The notes under the pieces: generated by a model
Database searches by the model: none
The model's input: the letters and a program-made list of their open reading frames with translations, nothing else
Told to the model about the DNA's origin: nothing
NCBI RefSeq assembly: GCF_002007605.1
Contig: NZ_CP019799.1
Coordinates: 1,178,001 to 1,242,000 of the forward strand
Source: Cellvibrio sp. PSBB023
GTDB taxonomy: Bacteria > Pseudomonadota > Gammaproteobacteria > Pseudomonadales > Cellvibrionaceae
Reading direction: 5' to 3'
DNA length: 64,000 nt
Translations under genes and position numbers: made by a program
Part shown: positions 1 through 8,686 of the stretch, one piece after another
Position numbering within the stretch: position 1 is the stretch's first letter
Layout: each line of letters begins with the position of its first letter

Positions 1-1
1 T

Positions 2-274
2 CCTTTTGTCGCGACTCTGGTTTTATTTTTCCTTGCAGAAATCGGAGACAAAACCCAAATCGCTACAGTGATTCTTGCAGCAAAATACAATGCAGATATC
101 TGGATGACCTGTGCTGTCATTGCAGGCACAACCTTTGGTATGTTGCTGGCAAATGTACCGGTTATTTTTGCAGGAAAATGGTTGATGGATAAGTTGCCAC
201 TTGGGCTTGCACATAAAGCGGCATGTATTTTATTTATTCTCTTGGGAATTGTAACCCTGGTGGGAATGGACTGA
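2..274 (+). CDS. GDT1/UPF0016 family cation transporter, 3' fragment
   Basis: The reading frame is open from the window edge, so only the last 90 residues are present. It contains the hallmark E-I-G-D-K-T-Q motif of the GDT1/TMEM165 (UPF0016) family, followed by two hydrophobic segments and a short tail. The family has two such E-x-G-D-(K/R)-(T/S) motifs in a six- to seven-helix inner-membrane protein; this fragment is the second half. Bacterial members are reported as Mn2+ exporters or broader divalent-cation/proton exchangers, so manganese efflux is the likely role here by inference. The stop at 272-274 is followed by about 70 bases before the next gene on the same strand, so co-transcription is not obvious. 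Confidence 0.85.
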   Translation, partial: PFVATLVLFFLAEIGDKTQIATVILAAKYNADIWMTCAVIAGTTFGMLLANVPVIFAGKWLMDKLPLGLAHKAACILFILLGIVTLVGMD

Positions 275-345
275 GTTGATTAGTCAAACCTGATGTACTA
301 TGGTGATATCCTCTCTATCGTAGTCGCCACATCAGGCAAAGATTA

Positions 346-1533
346 ATGATCACTCCTATTTTTAATTTAAACGATATTATTCTAATTCTAGCAATAGGAT
401 TAAGTTTAATTCTGGCATTATTCCAACCCATCTTACCGGCCAAGAAAAAACTGACTAAAGCCCTGTTAGCCGGTTTTTTCTTGAGCCTTACGCTCTCCGA
501 TATCGGCATTATGTTGATTTGGAATGAATACATTCCTCAATCAATACTGAGCGCAACACTGGTGCCTTACTTCTACTGTTGTGCCATGCTGTTAAAAGCG
601 CCGTTGCTACTTCTTTATGTTCGCAGCATCACCGAAGAAAATTTTCATTTAAAACGCACCCATCTTTTGCATTTCATACCAATGCTCCTTGCTATCCTGG
701 TGATATGCAGTTTTGATATTGATATCAACCGCCTGAAGCTAGACACCTTTGGTATGGATGCCCTGCTCTATCAAGTGATAGATAGCCTTTGGTATTCGTT
801 GAAAGTTATTCCGTTGGGATACTTCATTGCAGCCACTTATACAGTGTGGCGCTATCATAAAATGCTGCGCCAACAACATTCTGATATAAATGAAGCAGCA
901 CTCTGGTGGCTATACTATTTAACATTAGGCTTTGTACTCGCAGGCGTTTGGACACTTTCTCTAAGCGTACTTGCCTATTTTTACAGGCTGCCTTTTGGTG
1001 TCACTGACAACTACCTGAACTTTATTTTATTAATCGCCCTCTTCTACTACAGTATTTCACACGCACAAAACCTGACCACCACCAAGGAAGAGGAAGAGTT
1101 TGAGGACCCGAAAGAAACCGTTACTCCAATTGACACCAAACCATTGGACTCCACTATTAGTAAAATAATGGATGGCATAGTTAACCAAAAACTCTACCTG
1201 AACCAAAGCCTGAATGTTGAGCAGTTTTCAGCAAAGATTGGGGTACCTTACCGCGACGTCTCTTTTGCCATCAACAAGGCATTCGGCACAAACTTTTTTG
1301 AATTTATCAATTCCTACAGGATTGAAGAATCCAAACGTTATCTCGCCGATGAAAAATACAAAGACATGACTATTATGGATATTTTGTTGGAGTCAGGGTT
1401 TAACAGTAAATCGGCATTCCAGCGCTTCTTCAAGCGTTTGACCGGGATATCGCCAACAGAATTCCGCCGCGAGGCTTTACGCGCAGCACATTTTGCACAG
1501 AAGCCCGAATCGATTTCAGAAAAATCGGAATAG
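346..1533 (+). CDS. AraC-family transcriptional regulator with N-terminal membrane domain
   Basis: This 395-residue protein has about seven hydrophobic segments in residues 8-245, then an acidic linker with an E-E-E-E-F-E run (about 246-270) and a C-terminal AraC-type double helix-turn-helix (about 285-380). The second helix-turn-helix ends in the typical S-K-S-A-F-Q-R-F-F-K, G-I-S-P-T-E-F-R pattern. The layout implies a regulator held in the inner membrane that reads a signal there and binds DNA through its cytosolic tail. An AGG about 9 bases upstream fits the ATG at 346. It converges on the minus-strand chitin locus that ends at 1544, so it is the natural candidate regulator of that locus. 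Its ligand is unknown. Confidence 0.85.
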   Translation: MITPIFNLNDIILILAIGLSLILALFQPILPAKKKLTKALLAGFFLSLTLSDIGIMLIWNEYIPQSILSATLVPYFYCCAMLLKAPLLLLYVRSITEENFHLKRTHLLHFIPMLLAILVICSFDIDINRLKLDTFGMDALLYQVIDSLWYSLKVIPLGYFIAATYTVWRYHKMLRQQHSDINEAALWWLYYLTLGFVLAGVWTLSLSVLAYFYRLPFGVTDNYLNFILLIALFYYSISHAQNLTTTKEEEEFEDPKETVTPIDTKPLDSTISKIMDGIVNQKLYLNQSLNVEQFSAKIGVPYRDVSFAINKAFGTNFFEFINSYRIEESKRYLADEKYKDMTIMDILLESGFNSKSAFQRFFKRLTGISPTEFRREALRAAHFAQKPESISEKSE

Positions 1534-1543
1534 TCGAATTACC

Positions 1544-3139
1544 TCAATCATCCCTGTTTTGGATAATCCCTGCCGCTGTAAGCAGGTTAATGGCTGGCTC
1601 CATATGCGCCGCATAACGTTGCCACTGGCCAACGCCGGAAGCGCTAATGGGCTGCCTGACCTGCACTGCGCTGGCAGTCGCTACTGGCTTATCATTTTTT
1701 TCAATAAGCAAACAGCTTGCTTCCCAAGGCAATCCACAAAAGTCTAGCAACTTTCGTACTTCCAGTTCAGGATTGGATACCAGCGCCTCATAATTAATAG
1801 AGTAAAAACGCTCGGGATAGATATTCAGGAGTAAATTACTCAGCTTTCTGAATTCAACGTAGTAGCGTGCAGTATCTTCAATATCCAGTGAGTAACCAAA
1901 GGTTGAATCATGCAAACTGAATAACTGACGGTAATTGCTGGCAATCGTATCGAGAGGGTTGCGGTCAAGGCAGATGATTTTAGAGTCAGGTAATGCACTC
2001 AAAATAAGCCCAGAATAGATAATATTAAGAGGCAATTTATCGACTAAAAATGCTTTATTGCCAGCCAGATAATCTGTGCTTTCAATATAGGCTTTACCAA
2101 GAGCGGCTAAATCTATGAGGCCAAAATGATCGACAATATCAGGCGTAATGAACTCACGGCCAACATGTCCAAGTAACTGTTTCACCGCAATGGAAAAGTT
2201 ATAGAGTTCTCCGCCTGCTGCAACATTGCTATGGCCAGTAAGGATACGCTCTACCAGCGTTGTTCCTGTGCGTGGCATTCCCGTTACAAATAGCGGACGA
2301 TTATTGTGAAAACCTTTGCCGGCACTGTGGGGCTGAGTAGTATAGAATTCCGTTAATTTTTTAAACACTAATTGATCTTGTGCAGCACTGTATTTCAACT
2401 GGGCTGATTTTTTTTGCTTGGCAGTAGTGAGGACGGCTATTGAGTTCTCCCACTCGCTTAACGCTTCCCATTCTTTTGATAAGGCATGGGCAATACACAA
2501 ACTATCATCAGGATCTATGGTTTTTTCCAATAACGCTGTAAGGCGCTCAATATGATTGTGCTCAGCAGTAATTCCACCCAAGCTGGTTAATGCAGCGTGT
2601 GCTTTAAAATAATCCGGTTGTAATGAAATTGCTTTCTCATAGGCAGTACGGGCACCCGAAAAATCACCACAAAATTTAAGGGTTGATGCGAGATTAAAGA
2701 ATACTCCTGCATTGGCGCAACCGTATTCTATGGACTTCTCAAAGCATACCGCCGCCTGTTGATACATAGATAAACGATTATAAGTAACACCCATGACATC
2801 ATAAGTTTCTGCAGTATGTGAGTCGAAACTCTCTGCAAAGATCAGCCACTCATATGCTCTTGCACTATCGCCAACAAGCACTTGTGCACGCGCCAGATAC
2901 ACCAAAAACACAACATTATCAGGCTCAAACTGATGAGCCTTCTGTAGCATTTCAACCTCTTTGAGGTGGTTTTTAAAATCGTAAGCAATTCGACTTAGCA
3001 GGAAATAAGCGCCCGCAAAATGAGGGGCGCGCGCCAGAGCATCATTTAATATCTGATAGGCCTTCTGGTATTGACCTTGCAACAAGGCAAGTCTTGCCGC
3101 GTCTTCAATTAATACTTGCTGATGCTCTGTAGCGCTCAT
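1544..3139 (-). CDS. TPR-repeat sulfotransferase family protein
   Basis: This 531-residue protein has tetratricopeptide-like helical repeats over roughly residues 1-250, then a sulfotransferase domain. The 5'-phosphosulfate-binding loop is visible as T-G-M-P-R-T-G-T-T-L-V-E (about 287-298). Later motifs include K-I-I-C-L-D-R-N-P and an S-N-Y-R-Q segment. No signal peptide or membrane segment is visible, so it is probably cytosolic. TPR-sulfotransferase fusions recur next to TonB-dependent receptor genes in polysaccharide-degrading gammaproteobacteria, but their substrates are generally unknown. It is the last gene of a minus-strand run of receptor, CBM32 protein, GH20 and lipoprotein. The domain call is firm, while sulfation of a sugar or protein is inference. 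Confidence 0.85.
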   Translation of the reverse strand: MSATEHQQVLIEDAARLALLQGQYQKAYQILNDALARAPHFAGAYFLLSRIAYDFKNHLKEVEMLQKAHQFEPDNVVFLVYLARAQVLVGDSARAYEWLIFAESFDSHTAETYDVMGVTYNRLSMYQQAAVCFEKSIEYGCANAGVFFNLASTLKFCGDFSGARTAYEKAISLQPDYFKAHAALTSLGGITAEHNHIERLTALLEKTIDPDDSLCIAHALSKEWEALSEWENSIAVLTTAKQKKSAQLKYSAAQDQLVFKKLTEFYTTQPHSAGKGFHNNRPLFVTGMPRTGTTLVERILTGHSNVAAGGELYNFSIAVKQLLGHVGREFITPDIVDHFGLIDLAALGKAYIESTDYLAGNKAFLVDKLPLNIIYSGLILSALPDSKIICLDRNPLDTIASNYRQLFSLHDSTFGYSLDIEDTARYYVEFRKLSNLLLNIYPERFYSINYEALVSNPELEVRKLLDFCGLPWEASCLLIEKNDKPVATASAVQVRQPISASGVGQWQRYAAHMEPAINLLTAAGIIQNRDD

Positions 3140-3198
3140 TTCATATCTCTAATTAATACAGCAGTGATCAAGCTTATGTCCGACCAATAGTGTCGCGC

Positions 3199-4194
3199 TC
3201 AATTTGTGCAGCCATTGGCTGGGCCAATGCCTACATCCAAAAACTTATCGTAGACAAACCAGGTTGCACCCACTATTTCAATATTTTCTTTCCAGGTATG
3301 CGTCAATGCATCATATTGCGCTTTCCAGGATTTGAAGGCCTGTTGGTTTGCGTTATTTTCAAGCCAACACCCCATAAAAGGTACATCATAGGTATTTTTG
3401 GGGCCTTCGGCTGAAAATATTGGTGCAATTTTAACTTTACGACTTGCCGCTGCCAAATACTCAAGCCGCTCAATACCAAAGTTAACAATATCTATATCGT
3501 TTTGACGGTAAAAATGAACCAGAATTCGATCCGTGACATTTGCCAAGCTGATAGCCTCTGTTGCATCTATCCAGCCAATATAAATTTCGGTTGTTAATTG
3601 ATTGGCCAGTGCAACGCTTCTAAAACGTTCCAGCATGGAAATGGTAGTGGCAAATTCCATTTTCCTGTTGGGTTTGTTCCAGAATTCGTACTCAACATTC
3701 AATACATCTATACGCTCTGCGGCAGGACGGCCTTTATTGTATTTAACAATAGTGTCAGCCTCTCCCACATCCCCCAGTGCGGCTGCCACTTGTGTCACGC
3801 CTGCAGTCAACTTTGCACGACTGACCAGTGATGAAAACTGCTGTGCTTTGAGGGATGTGGGTTCAATACCTTCCAGCTCATAGAAAATTAAATAATTGAA
3901 TCCATTGTCTCGCACAAATTGAATAAACCTGTCTTCACGCTGGGAGTTACCTAAAAGTTGATCAGCCCTGCCCATATGCAAGGATACATATAATCCATAC
4001 AATTCTTCCGATATCGCAGAGGAACTGGATAGGGCTGCGTTGGATGCAGTACTGGATGAGATACTAACCGCCGCATTCGATACGGCACTGGAAGTACTGG
4101 CGGAAACATATTGCTCACCCGTATTTTTTACCGAGCCAGAACCTCCACAGGCCGATAATAAAAATGCAATGGAAATTAATAAAAGTCGAATCAC
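3199..4194 (-). CDS. Ser-rich lipoprotein with unrecognised alpha/beta domain (paralogue of the 6914-8521 protein)
   Basis: A type II signal peptide ends in lipobox L-L-S-A-C (Cys16), so the protein is probably an outer-membrane lipoprotein. Residues 20-62 form a Ser/Ala-rich linker and residues 65-325 one globular domain. That domain matches the N-terminal domain of the CBM32 protein at 6914-8521 along its whole length. Shared motifs are D-N-G-x-N-Y-L-I, E-R-I-D-V-L-N-V-E-x-E-F-W, T-E-I-Y-I-G-W-I-x-A-T-E, L-V-H-x-Y-R-Q and P-I-F-S-x-E-G-P. The regular hydrophobic strands, each ending in polar residues, suggest a (beta/alpha)8 barrel. Glu168, Glu170, His227 and Glu263 are conserved in both. 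I do not recognise the family. A chitin-related hydrolase or binding protein is inference from its neighbours. Confidence 0.75.
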   Translation of the reverse strand: MIRLLLISIAFLLSACGGSGSVKNTGEQYVSASTSSAVSNAAVSISSSTASNAALSSSSAISEELYGLYVSLHMGRADQLLGNSQREDRFIQFVRDNGFNYLIFYELEGIEPTSLKAQQFSSLVSRAKLTAGVTQVAAALGDVGEADTIVKYNKGRPAAERIDVLNVEYEFWNKPNRKMEFATTISMLERFRSVALANQLTTEIYIGWIDATEAISLANVTDRILVHFYRQNDIDIVNFGIERLEYLAAASRKVKIAPIFSAEGPKNTYDVPFMGCWLENNANQQAFKSWKAQYDALTHTWKENIEIVGATWFVYDKFLDVGIGPANGCTN

Positions 4195-4238
4195 AATAAA
4201 TAACCTCGCGGGTTAAGAGAAATAGGAAATTCCACCCA

Positions 4239-6812
4239 TTAGTGCAGTATTGCTGTTGCACTGACAACTGAATTCAAACGACTGCGCAGGTGTATTGCGC
4301 CATCATCAATACTGGTATTCTGCTGATACGGAGACCAACTCTTACCACCATCCAAGCTGAATTCAATTGTCAAACCTGGCAGTGATGTATTTGCTTTTAA
4401 TGTGTTGTCGATCCGAATAGCGCCAGGTGGAGGCAAATAAAACGCCAATCCAGATTGCTCCAACTTTGGCAATTCTTTAGTGACCAGGGTTGCTGCAAAC
4501 GTTTTCCATTCGGCGTCACGTGCTTGTGTATTGACTGGATTCCCTTCCCACGGCGCCTTAAACCAGGCTCGCTCGGCAAGCGCAATCACACGTGGAAAAA
4601 TCATTGTTTGCAGCTGTGATTTGGTACGAATGGTTTCCGTCCACACCTGCCCTTGCATACCCAATACATGCTCCGGTTTTTCCAAGGGAGGAAGAATACG
4701 CCCCACCAGTGCATTTAAATTACTTATCTCGCCACCAATAAATGTTCTGTCTGCATTGGCGTAAAGGTTGTCCGGCATAAAACCAAATACTTTTGCAATA
4801 TCGATGTAACGTGTTGCCCAGTGGTAACCGCGTTCATTTGCATGTGGCTCATGAGGATGATCAAAATATAAATGCGTAGCACCGGAAATCACCACATCGT
4901 ACCCGTTGTTGGCAAGACGATGTGCGCGATCAGCAACACCCGCTTCCCAAATGTTATCCCACGCATTAGCAATTACTCGTTTATTAACAAGCTGTTCGCG
5001 GTTAAAGGTGTTATTGGGGTCATACATCAAACCATCTTCCCAACCCATTAAATCCAAACCGCGCTTGTTGGTAATTTCAGCAATGCGTTGAACGAAATAC
5101 GGCTTAAGATCAGCAACACCGGATACCCCATTTTCACTGTTTGCAAATAGCTCATTACACGCCGGCGATTGTGTCCATGAACCTACTCCAACTTCATCAC
5201 CCCCCATGTGAAATACAGTGAGTTTTTGTCCGGCCTTGCGATACATCTGCTGCAATTCATAAGTGACTTTTTCAATAAAGGCATAGGTTGATGGCAAACA
5301 GACATTCACCGAGTTATCGGAATAGCTCTGTACTGTCAGGTATTGGGATTGATCTTTCGGGTCGCTCAGTAAATAGCGCCCTGCATCTTCCTTCTTGCCC
5401 TCAGCGATCAGTTTTTTATACCGTGCTTCCATAGATTTAATGGCTGCACGTGAATGCCCTGGCATATCTATCTCTGGAATCACATCAATGTGGCGCTGGG
5501 CGGCATATTTAATAATTTCAGTAAAATCGGCAGCGGTTAAATAACCATTTCCCGCGGATGCTTTGTCAGGGCCACTACCCAACTGCGGCATTAAACATCG
5601 GGTTTCCGTTAAATCAAAACAGCGGAATGCCCCAACACCTGTCAACTCAGGCAAGCCCGGAATTTCAATACGCCAGCCCTCATCCTCGGTGAGATGTAAA
5701 TGCAGTTTATTGAGCTTATAACGCCCCATTTGTTCAATCAGTTCCATAACCGCATCTTTGCCGTGAAAATTGCGCGCGAGATCGTAATGCATTCCCCTCC
5801 ACCCTGCGCGGGGCTCATCAAATACCCGCAAGGCAGGAATTTGTTGAGTTGCGGATTTTTCAGCAGGCAACAAGCTCAAAAAGCTTTGTACGCCATAAAA
5901 AACACCTGCAGGGCTTGTTGCGGAAATCACCACCTTTTCACTGGTAATATTCAGTTCGTAAGCTTCTGTTTTGGCGATTTTTTTATCGATAGTGAGCTCA
6001 ATAAACCGGTTTTTATGTGAACTATTTTTGATGCCTTTATTCAGTAAAAGCCCTGAATCGCGCAAGCGCTGTTGTAAGTAATCCGCTTCAAATGCAAGGC
6101 CGCCAACCTCAATGATGCTCCACTCGTGATTAATGTTGGCGCTACCTTTACTGTAGGTAACTGTTTTAGGTGTAGGGACTATTTTTGCTGTTTCAGCAGT
6201 GGCGTCCGATAGGTTAACAGCCAGATTGGATTCATAGCGACTGGTCGTAGTGACTACTGAATACAAGTCTTTAGGGGTATCAAAGCGTAATAGCTGTTCA
6301 GGCCTTGTGAAGGGATCAATAAATTGAGTTAAATCTTCTGTATCTGTATTAGCAAATACCGCGTATTCACCTGCTGTGTTCGCAATAAATGCACGTGGCA
6401 TAAAATCACTATAGCTCACAATATGGCCTCGCGCCTTGTAGGGAAAGCCCAGGGTTTTTCCTGGCATCAAACCCTGAAACGCGTCGGTAGGTGCAATCTC
6501 GTAAAGATCACCTTGTAAGCGTTTAAAGGTTAGCTCTGTGGAGCTGGTAGAAAGAATGCGTTTTACTGAGTGGATATAAATTTTCCAATTAGCTTTTCCC
6601 TTTGGTAAGGCGATAGCAGAATGATTATTGACAGTTACCAGTGCATCAAACGTTCCCTCTTGGCCAAAATTGCTTACTGTTGCAAAACGCAGTTCTGCTT
6701 TATCGCCAAACTTTTTTAAGTCATTGGCTGATAAATTGGCAAGTGCTTGCCCAGTCGATAGCGCCAGGCATAAACACAGCATTATTTTTGATAAAATATA
6801 TTGTTTAAACAT
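4239..6812 (-). CDS. GH20 beta-N-acetylhexosaminidase (chitobiase)
   Basis: This 857-residue enzyme should release GlcNAc from chitobiose and other chito-oligosaccharides. A Sec signal peptide covers residues 1-25. An N-terminal CHB_HEX carbohydrate-binding-like domain follows (about 30-190), then a GH20b-type domain, the GH20 barrel (about 335-770) and a C-terminal Ig-like domain. The catalytic pair lies in H-M-G-G-D-E-V-G and computes to Asp539-Glu540; in this substrate-assisted mechanism Glu is the acid/base. Size and domain order match Serratia chitobiase. It lies 45 bases upstream of the Ser-rich lipoprotein gene on the same strand, downstream of the CBM32 protein and the receptor. A periplasmic or surface location is likely. 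Confidence 0.95.
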   Translation of the reverse strand: MFKQYILSKIMLCLCLALSTGQALANLSANDLKKFGDKAELRFATVSNFGQEGTFDALVTVNNHSAIALPKGKANWKIYIHSVKRILSTSSTELTFKRLQGDLYEIAPTDAFQGLMPGKTLGFPYKARGHIVSYSDFMPRAFIANTAGEYAVFANTDTEDLTQFIDPFTRPEQLLRFDTPKDLYSVVTTTSRYESNLAVNLSDATAETAKIVPTPKTVTYSKGSANINHEWSIIEVGGLAFEADYLQQRLRDSGLLLNKGIKNSSHKNRFIELTIDKKIAKTEAYELNITSEKVVISATSPAGVFYGVQSFLSLLPAEKSATQQIPALRVFDEPRAGWRGMHYDLARNFHGKDAVMELIEQMGRYKLNKLHLHLTEDEGWRIEIPGLPELTGVGAFRCFDLTETRCLMPQLGSGPDKASAGNGYLTAADFTEIIKYAAQRHIDVIPEIDMPGHSRAAIKSMEARYKKLIAEGKKEDAGRYLLSDPKDQSQYLTVQSYSDNSVNVCLPSTYAFIEKVTYELQQMYRKAGQKLTVFHMGGDEVGVGSWTQSPACNELFANSENGVSGVADLKPYFVQRIAEITNKRGLDLMGWEDGLMYDPNNTFNREQLVNKRVIANAWDNIWEAGVADRAHRLANNGYDVVISGATHLYFDHPHEPHANERGYHWATRYIDIAKVFGFMPDNLYANADRTFIGGEISNLNALVGRILPPLEKPEHVLGMQGQVWTETIRTKSQLQTMIFPRVIALAERAWFKAPWEGNPVNTQARDAEWKTFAATLVTKELPKLEQSGLAFYLPPPGAIRIDNTLKANTSLPGLTIEFSLDGGKSWSPYQQNTSIDDGAIHLRSRLNSVVSATAILH

Positions 6813-6913
6813 GTTTACCTCTACACAGCTCCCTGCTAATACAAGGAGCTACAAACGTTCCGATTCACGCTGCCACATAGGCAACAGATAGTGTTGTATA
6901 AGCAGGTTAAGGC

Positions 6914-8521
6914 TTAATACACTTCCAATTCGTACATAGAGAAACCCCATGCAGGTAAGGCTTTGGTTGTGCCATTAATGCGTATATAGCGCCCGCTTCC
7001 ATTTAATCCGGAATTGTCATTAATCAGGCTCGTGTTTCCAGTAATGGAACGCAATGTTGTCCAATTGCTTCCGTTGGAGGAAATAAGGATTTGATAATCT
7101 ATGGCGTAGGCCGGATCCCAGGTTAATTTCACGCGGTTCACACTGGTTATTGTCCCCAGATCTACTTGAATCCATTGCGTGCCTGAATAGGCGCTTGCCC
7201 AGCGGGTTGTTGTGGAGTTGCCATCAACCACTTTTGCAGGCTCATAACCCGCTGCAATAAATGATGATGCAGTAACGCTCTTGTTAAGCGCGAGATTCGT
7301 GCTTGAGCCGCTACAACTGGTTCCCGCCGTTAAACTTGCCGCATTTGAGGTATAGCTTGTGGGGTTTGCAGAGTCATAACTGATCACTCTGGCGGCATAG
7401 CTGGCAAAATCCTGTGTAGTGATATTGGAAATACTCAGTGATGCTGTACGTGCACCTGAAATATTTCCGCCATCGGCCAAGCATTTTCCATTCTTTAACC
7501 AGCAATAGGTTTTGTTGGTTGCAGAGCTTGCAACGGTAAATGTTTTTGTCTGGCCAACACATGCCGTTTGATTAACTGGATTACTGGTAATGTGATTGGG
7601 TTTTGATGCATAGATTACTGGGAAGTGGTTATACAGAAACCAGTTTGAACCAATGATTTCTATGTTATTTTTCCAATTGGCGGTAATGGCGTTATAGCCT
7701 GAAAGCCAGGTTTTATAGGCCTTATCATTAGGGTTAGTAGCCAACCAATTACCCATAAAATAAGTTTCGGCATCATCCGTTGTCGTTGGCCCTTCATTGG
7801 AAAAGATAGGTATGACTTTAACTTTTCGACTCGCCCCTGCGAGATATTGCAGGCGTTCCACACCGTAATTAATGATATCGGTATCTGTTTGGCGGTAGTA
7901 ATGAACCAGTACACGATCAACTGAATCACCAAGGCGAACACCTTCTGTTGCGGTAATCCAGCCAATATAAATTTCGGTAATTAAATTGTTGGCGACAGCA
8001 ACAGTTTTAAAATAGTTAAGGATATTAATGGTTGTATCGAATTCGCCCGCACGATTAGTGGTGGAGCGCCAAAATTCACGCTCAACGTTCAATACATCGA
8101 TTCGTTCATTGGTAGCATGGCTATTGTTATAGGCGACAATATTGTCTGCAAATTGCGATTCAGCCAATGCTGCACCCACCTGCTGAATGCCGTACTGGGT
8201 TTTGGCGCGAGAGATTAGTGATGCCAATTGAGTGGCACGAGTTGAATTGGCGGCTAGCCCTTGCAAGTCATACATGATGAGATAGTTAATCCCATTATCA
8301 CGTGCGAATTTGAGCATGGCATTTTCCGCTGCGGTATTACCTAACACACCGGCAATACGGCTGGTTGAATCCAGCTTTACGTACATTGCATTAATCTGCG
8401 TGCAGCTACCACCTACGAATGCGTTACATACTAGTTGTGCGTTTGCAGGATTGCTTAGGAAAATAGCCGCAAAAATTAAAATGGATGTTTTTATTAAAGG
8501 AGTAGCGAATAATGTTTTCAT
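6914..8521 (-). CDS. Secreted CBM32 protein with unrecognised alpha/beta domain
   Basis: The 535 residues comprise a signal peptide (1-28, cut near A-N-A-Q), an unrecognised domain (about 45-300), an Ig-like domain (about 310-400, with C-V-G-Q-T-K-T-F-T and paired Cys) and an F5/8-type C (CBM32-like) domain (about 410-535, beginning N-L-A-L-N-K-S-V-T-A-S). The first domain is the paralogue of the lipoprotein at 3199-4194, with Glu147, Glu149, His207 and Glu243 at the shared positions. CBM32 domains often bind galactose- or GlcNAc-type sugars. The layout of catalytic-like domain, Ig spacer and CBM is typical of a secreted glycan-active enzyme. It sits between the receptor and GH20 genes, which points to chitin or another GlcNAc glycan. 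The activity is not established. Confidence 0.8.
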   Translation of the reverse strand: MKTLFATPLIKTSILIFAAIFLSNPANAQLVCNAFVGGSCTQINAMYVKLDSTSRIAGVLGNTAAENAMLKFARDNGINYLIMYDLQGLAANSTRATQLASLISRAKTQYGIQQVGAALAESQFADNIVAYNNSHATNERIDVLNVEREFWRSTTNRAGEFDTTINILNYFKTVAVANNLITEIYIGWITATEGVRLGDSVDRVLVHYYRQTDTDIINYGVERLQYLAGASRKVKVIPIFSNEGPTTTDDAETYFMGNWLATNPNDKAYKTWLSGYNAITANWKNNIEIIGSNWFLYNHFPVIYASKPNHITSNPVNQTACVGQTKTFTVASSATNKTYCWLKNGKCLADGGNISGARTASLSISNITTQDFASYAARVISYDSANPTSYTSNAASLTAGTSCSGSSTNLALNKSVTASSFIAAGYEPAKVVDGNSTTTRWASAYSGTQWIQVDLGTITSVNRVKLTWDPAYAIDYQILISSNGSNWTTLRSITGNTSLINDNSGLNGSGRYIRINGTTKALPAWGFSMYELEVY

Positions 8522-8634
8522 ATAACACCTTTAGCGGATCATTAAATTTATTGTGTATTTATTGCATTATCTTGAGCAAAGAGGCAGCTCATTGCCGTTC
8601 AAATAGTGCTCAATACAAATTTCAGGCAAAAGGG

Positions 8635-8661
8635 TAAAAAAGCCCGGCCTAAGCCGGGCAA
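8635..8661 (-). terminator. Rho-independent terminator after the receptor gene
   Basis: GCCCGGC and GCCGGGC form a 7-bp GC stem around a CTAA loop at 8642-8659. Read on the minus strand the stem is followed by a run of six T. It lies 26 bases past the receptor stop at 8687, so the receptor can be expressed above the downstream CBM32 and GH20 genes. Confidence 0.85.
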
Positions 8662-8686
8662 GCGGGAGAAAAATAAGAGAGCTAAC

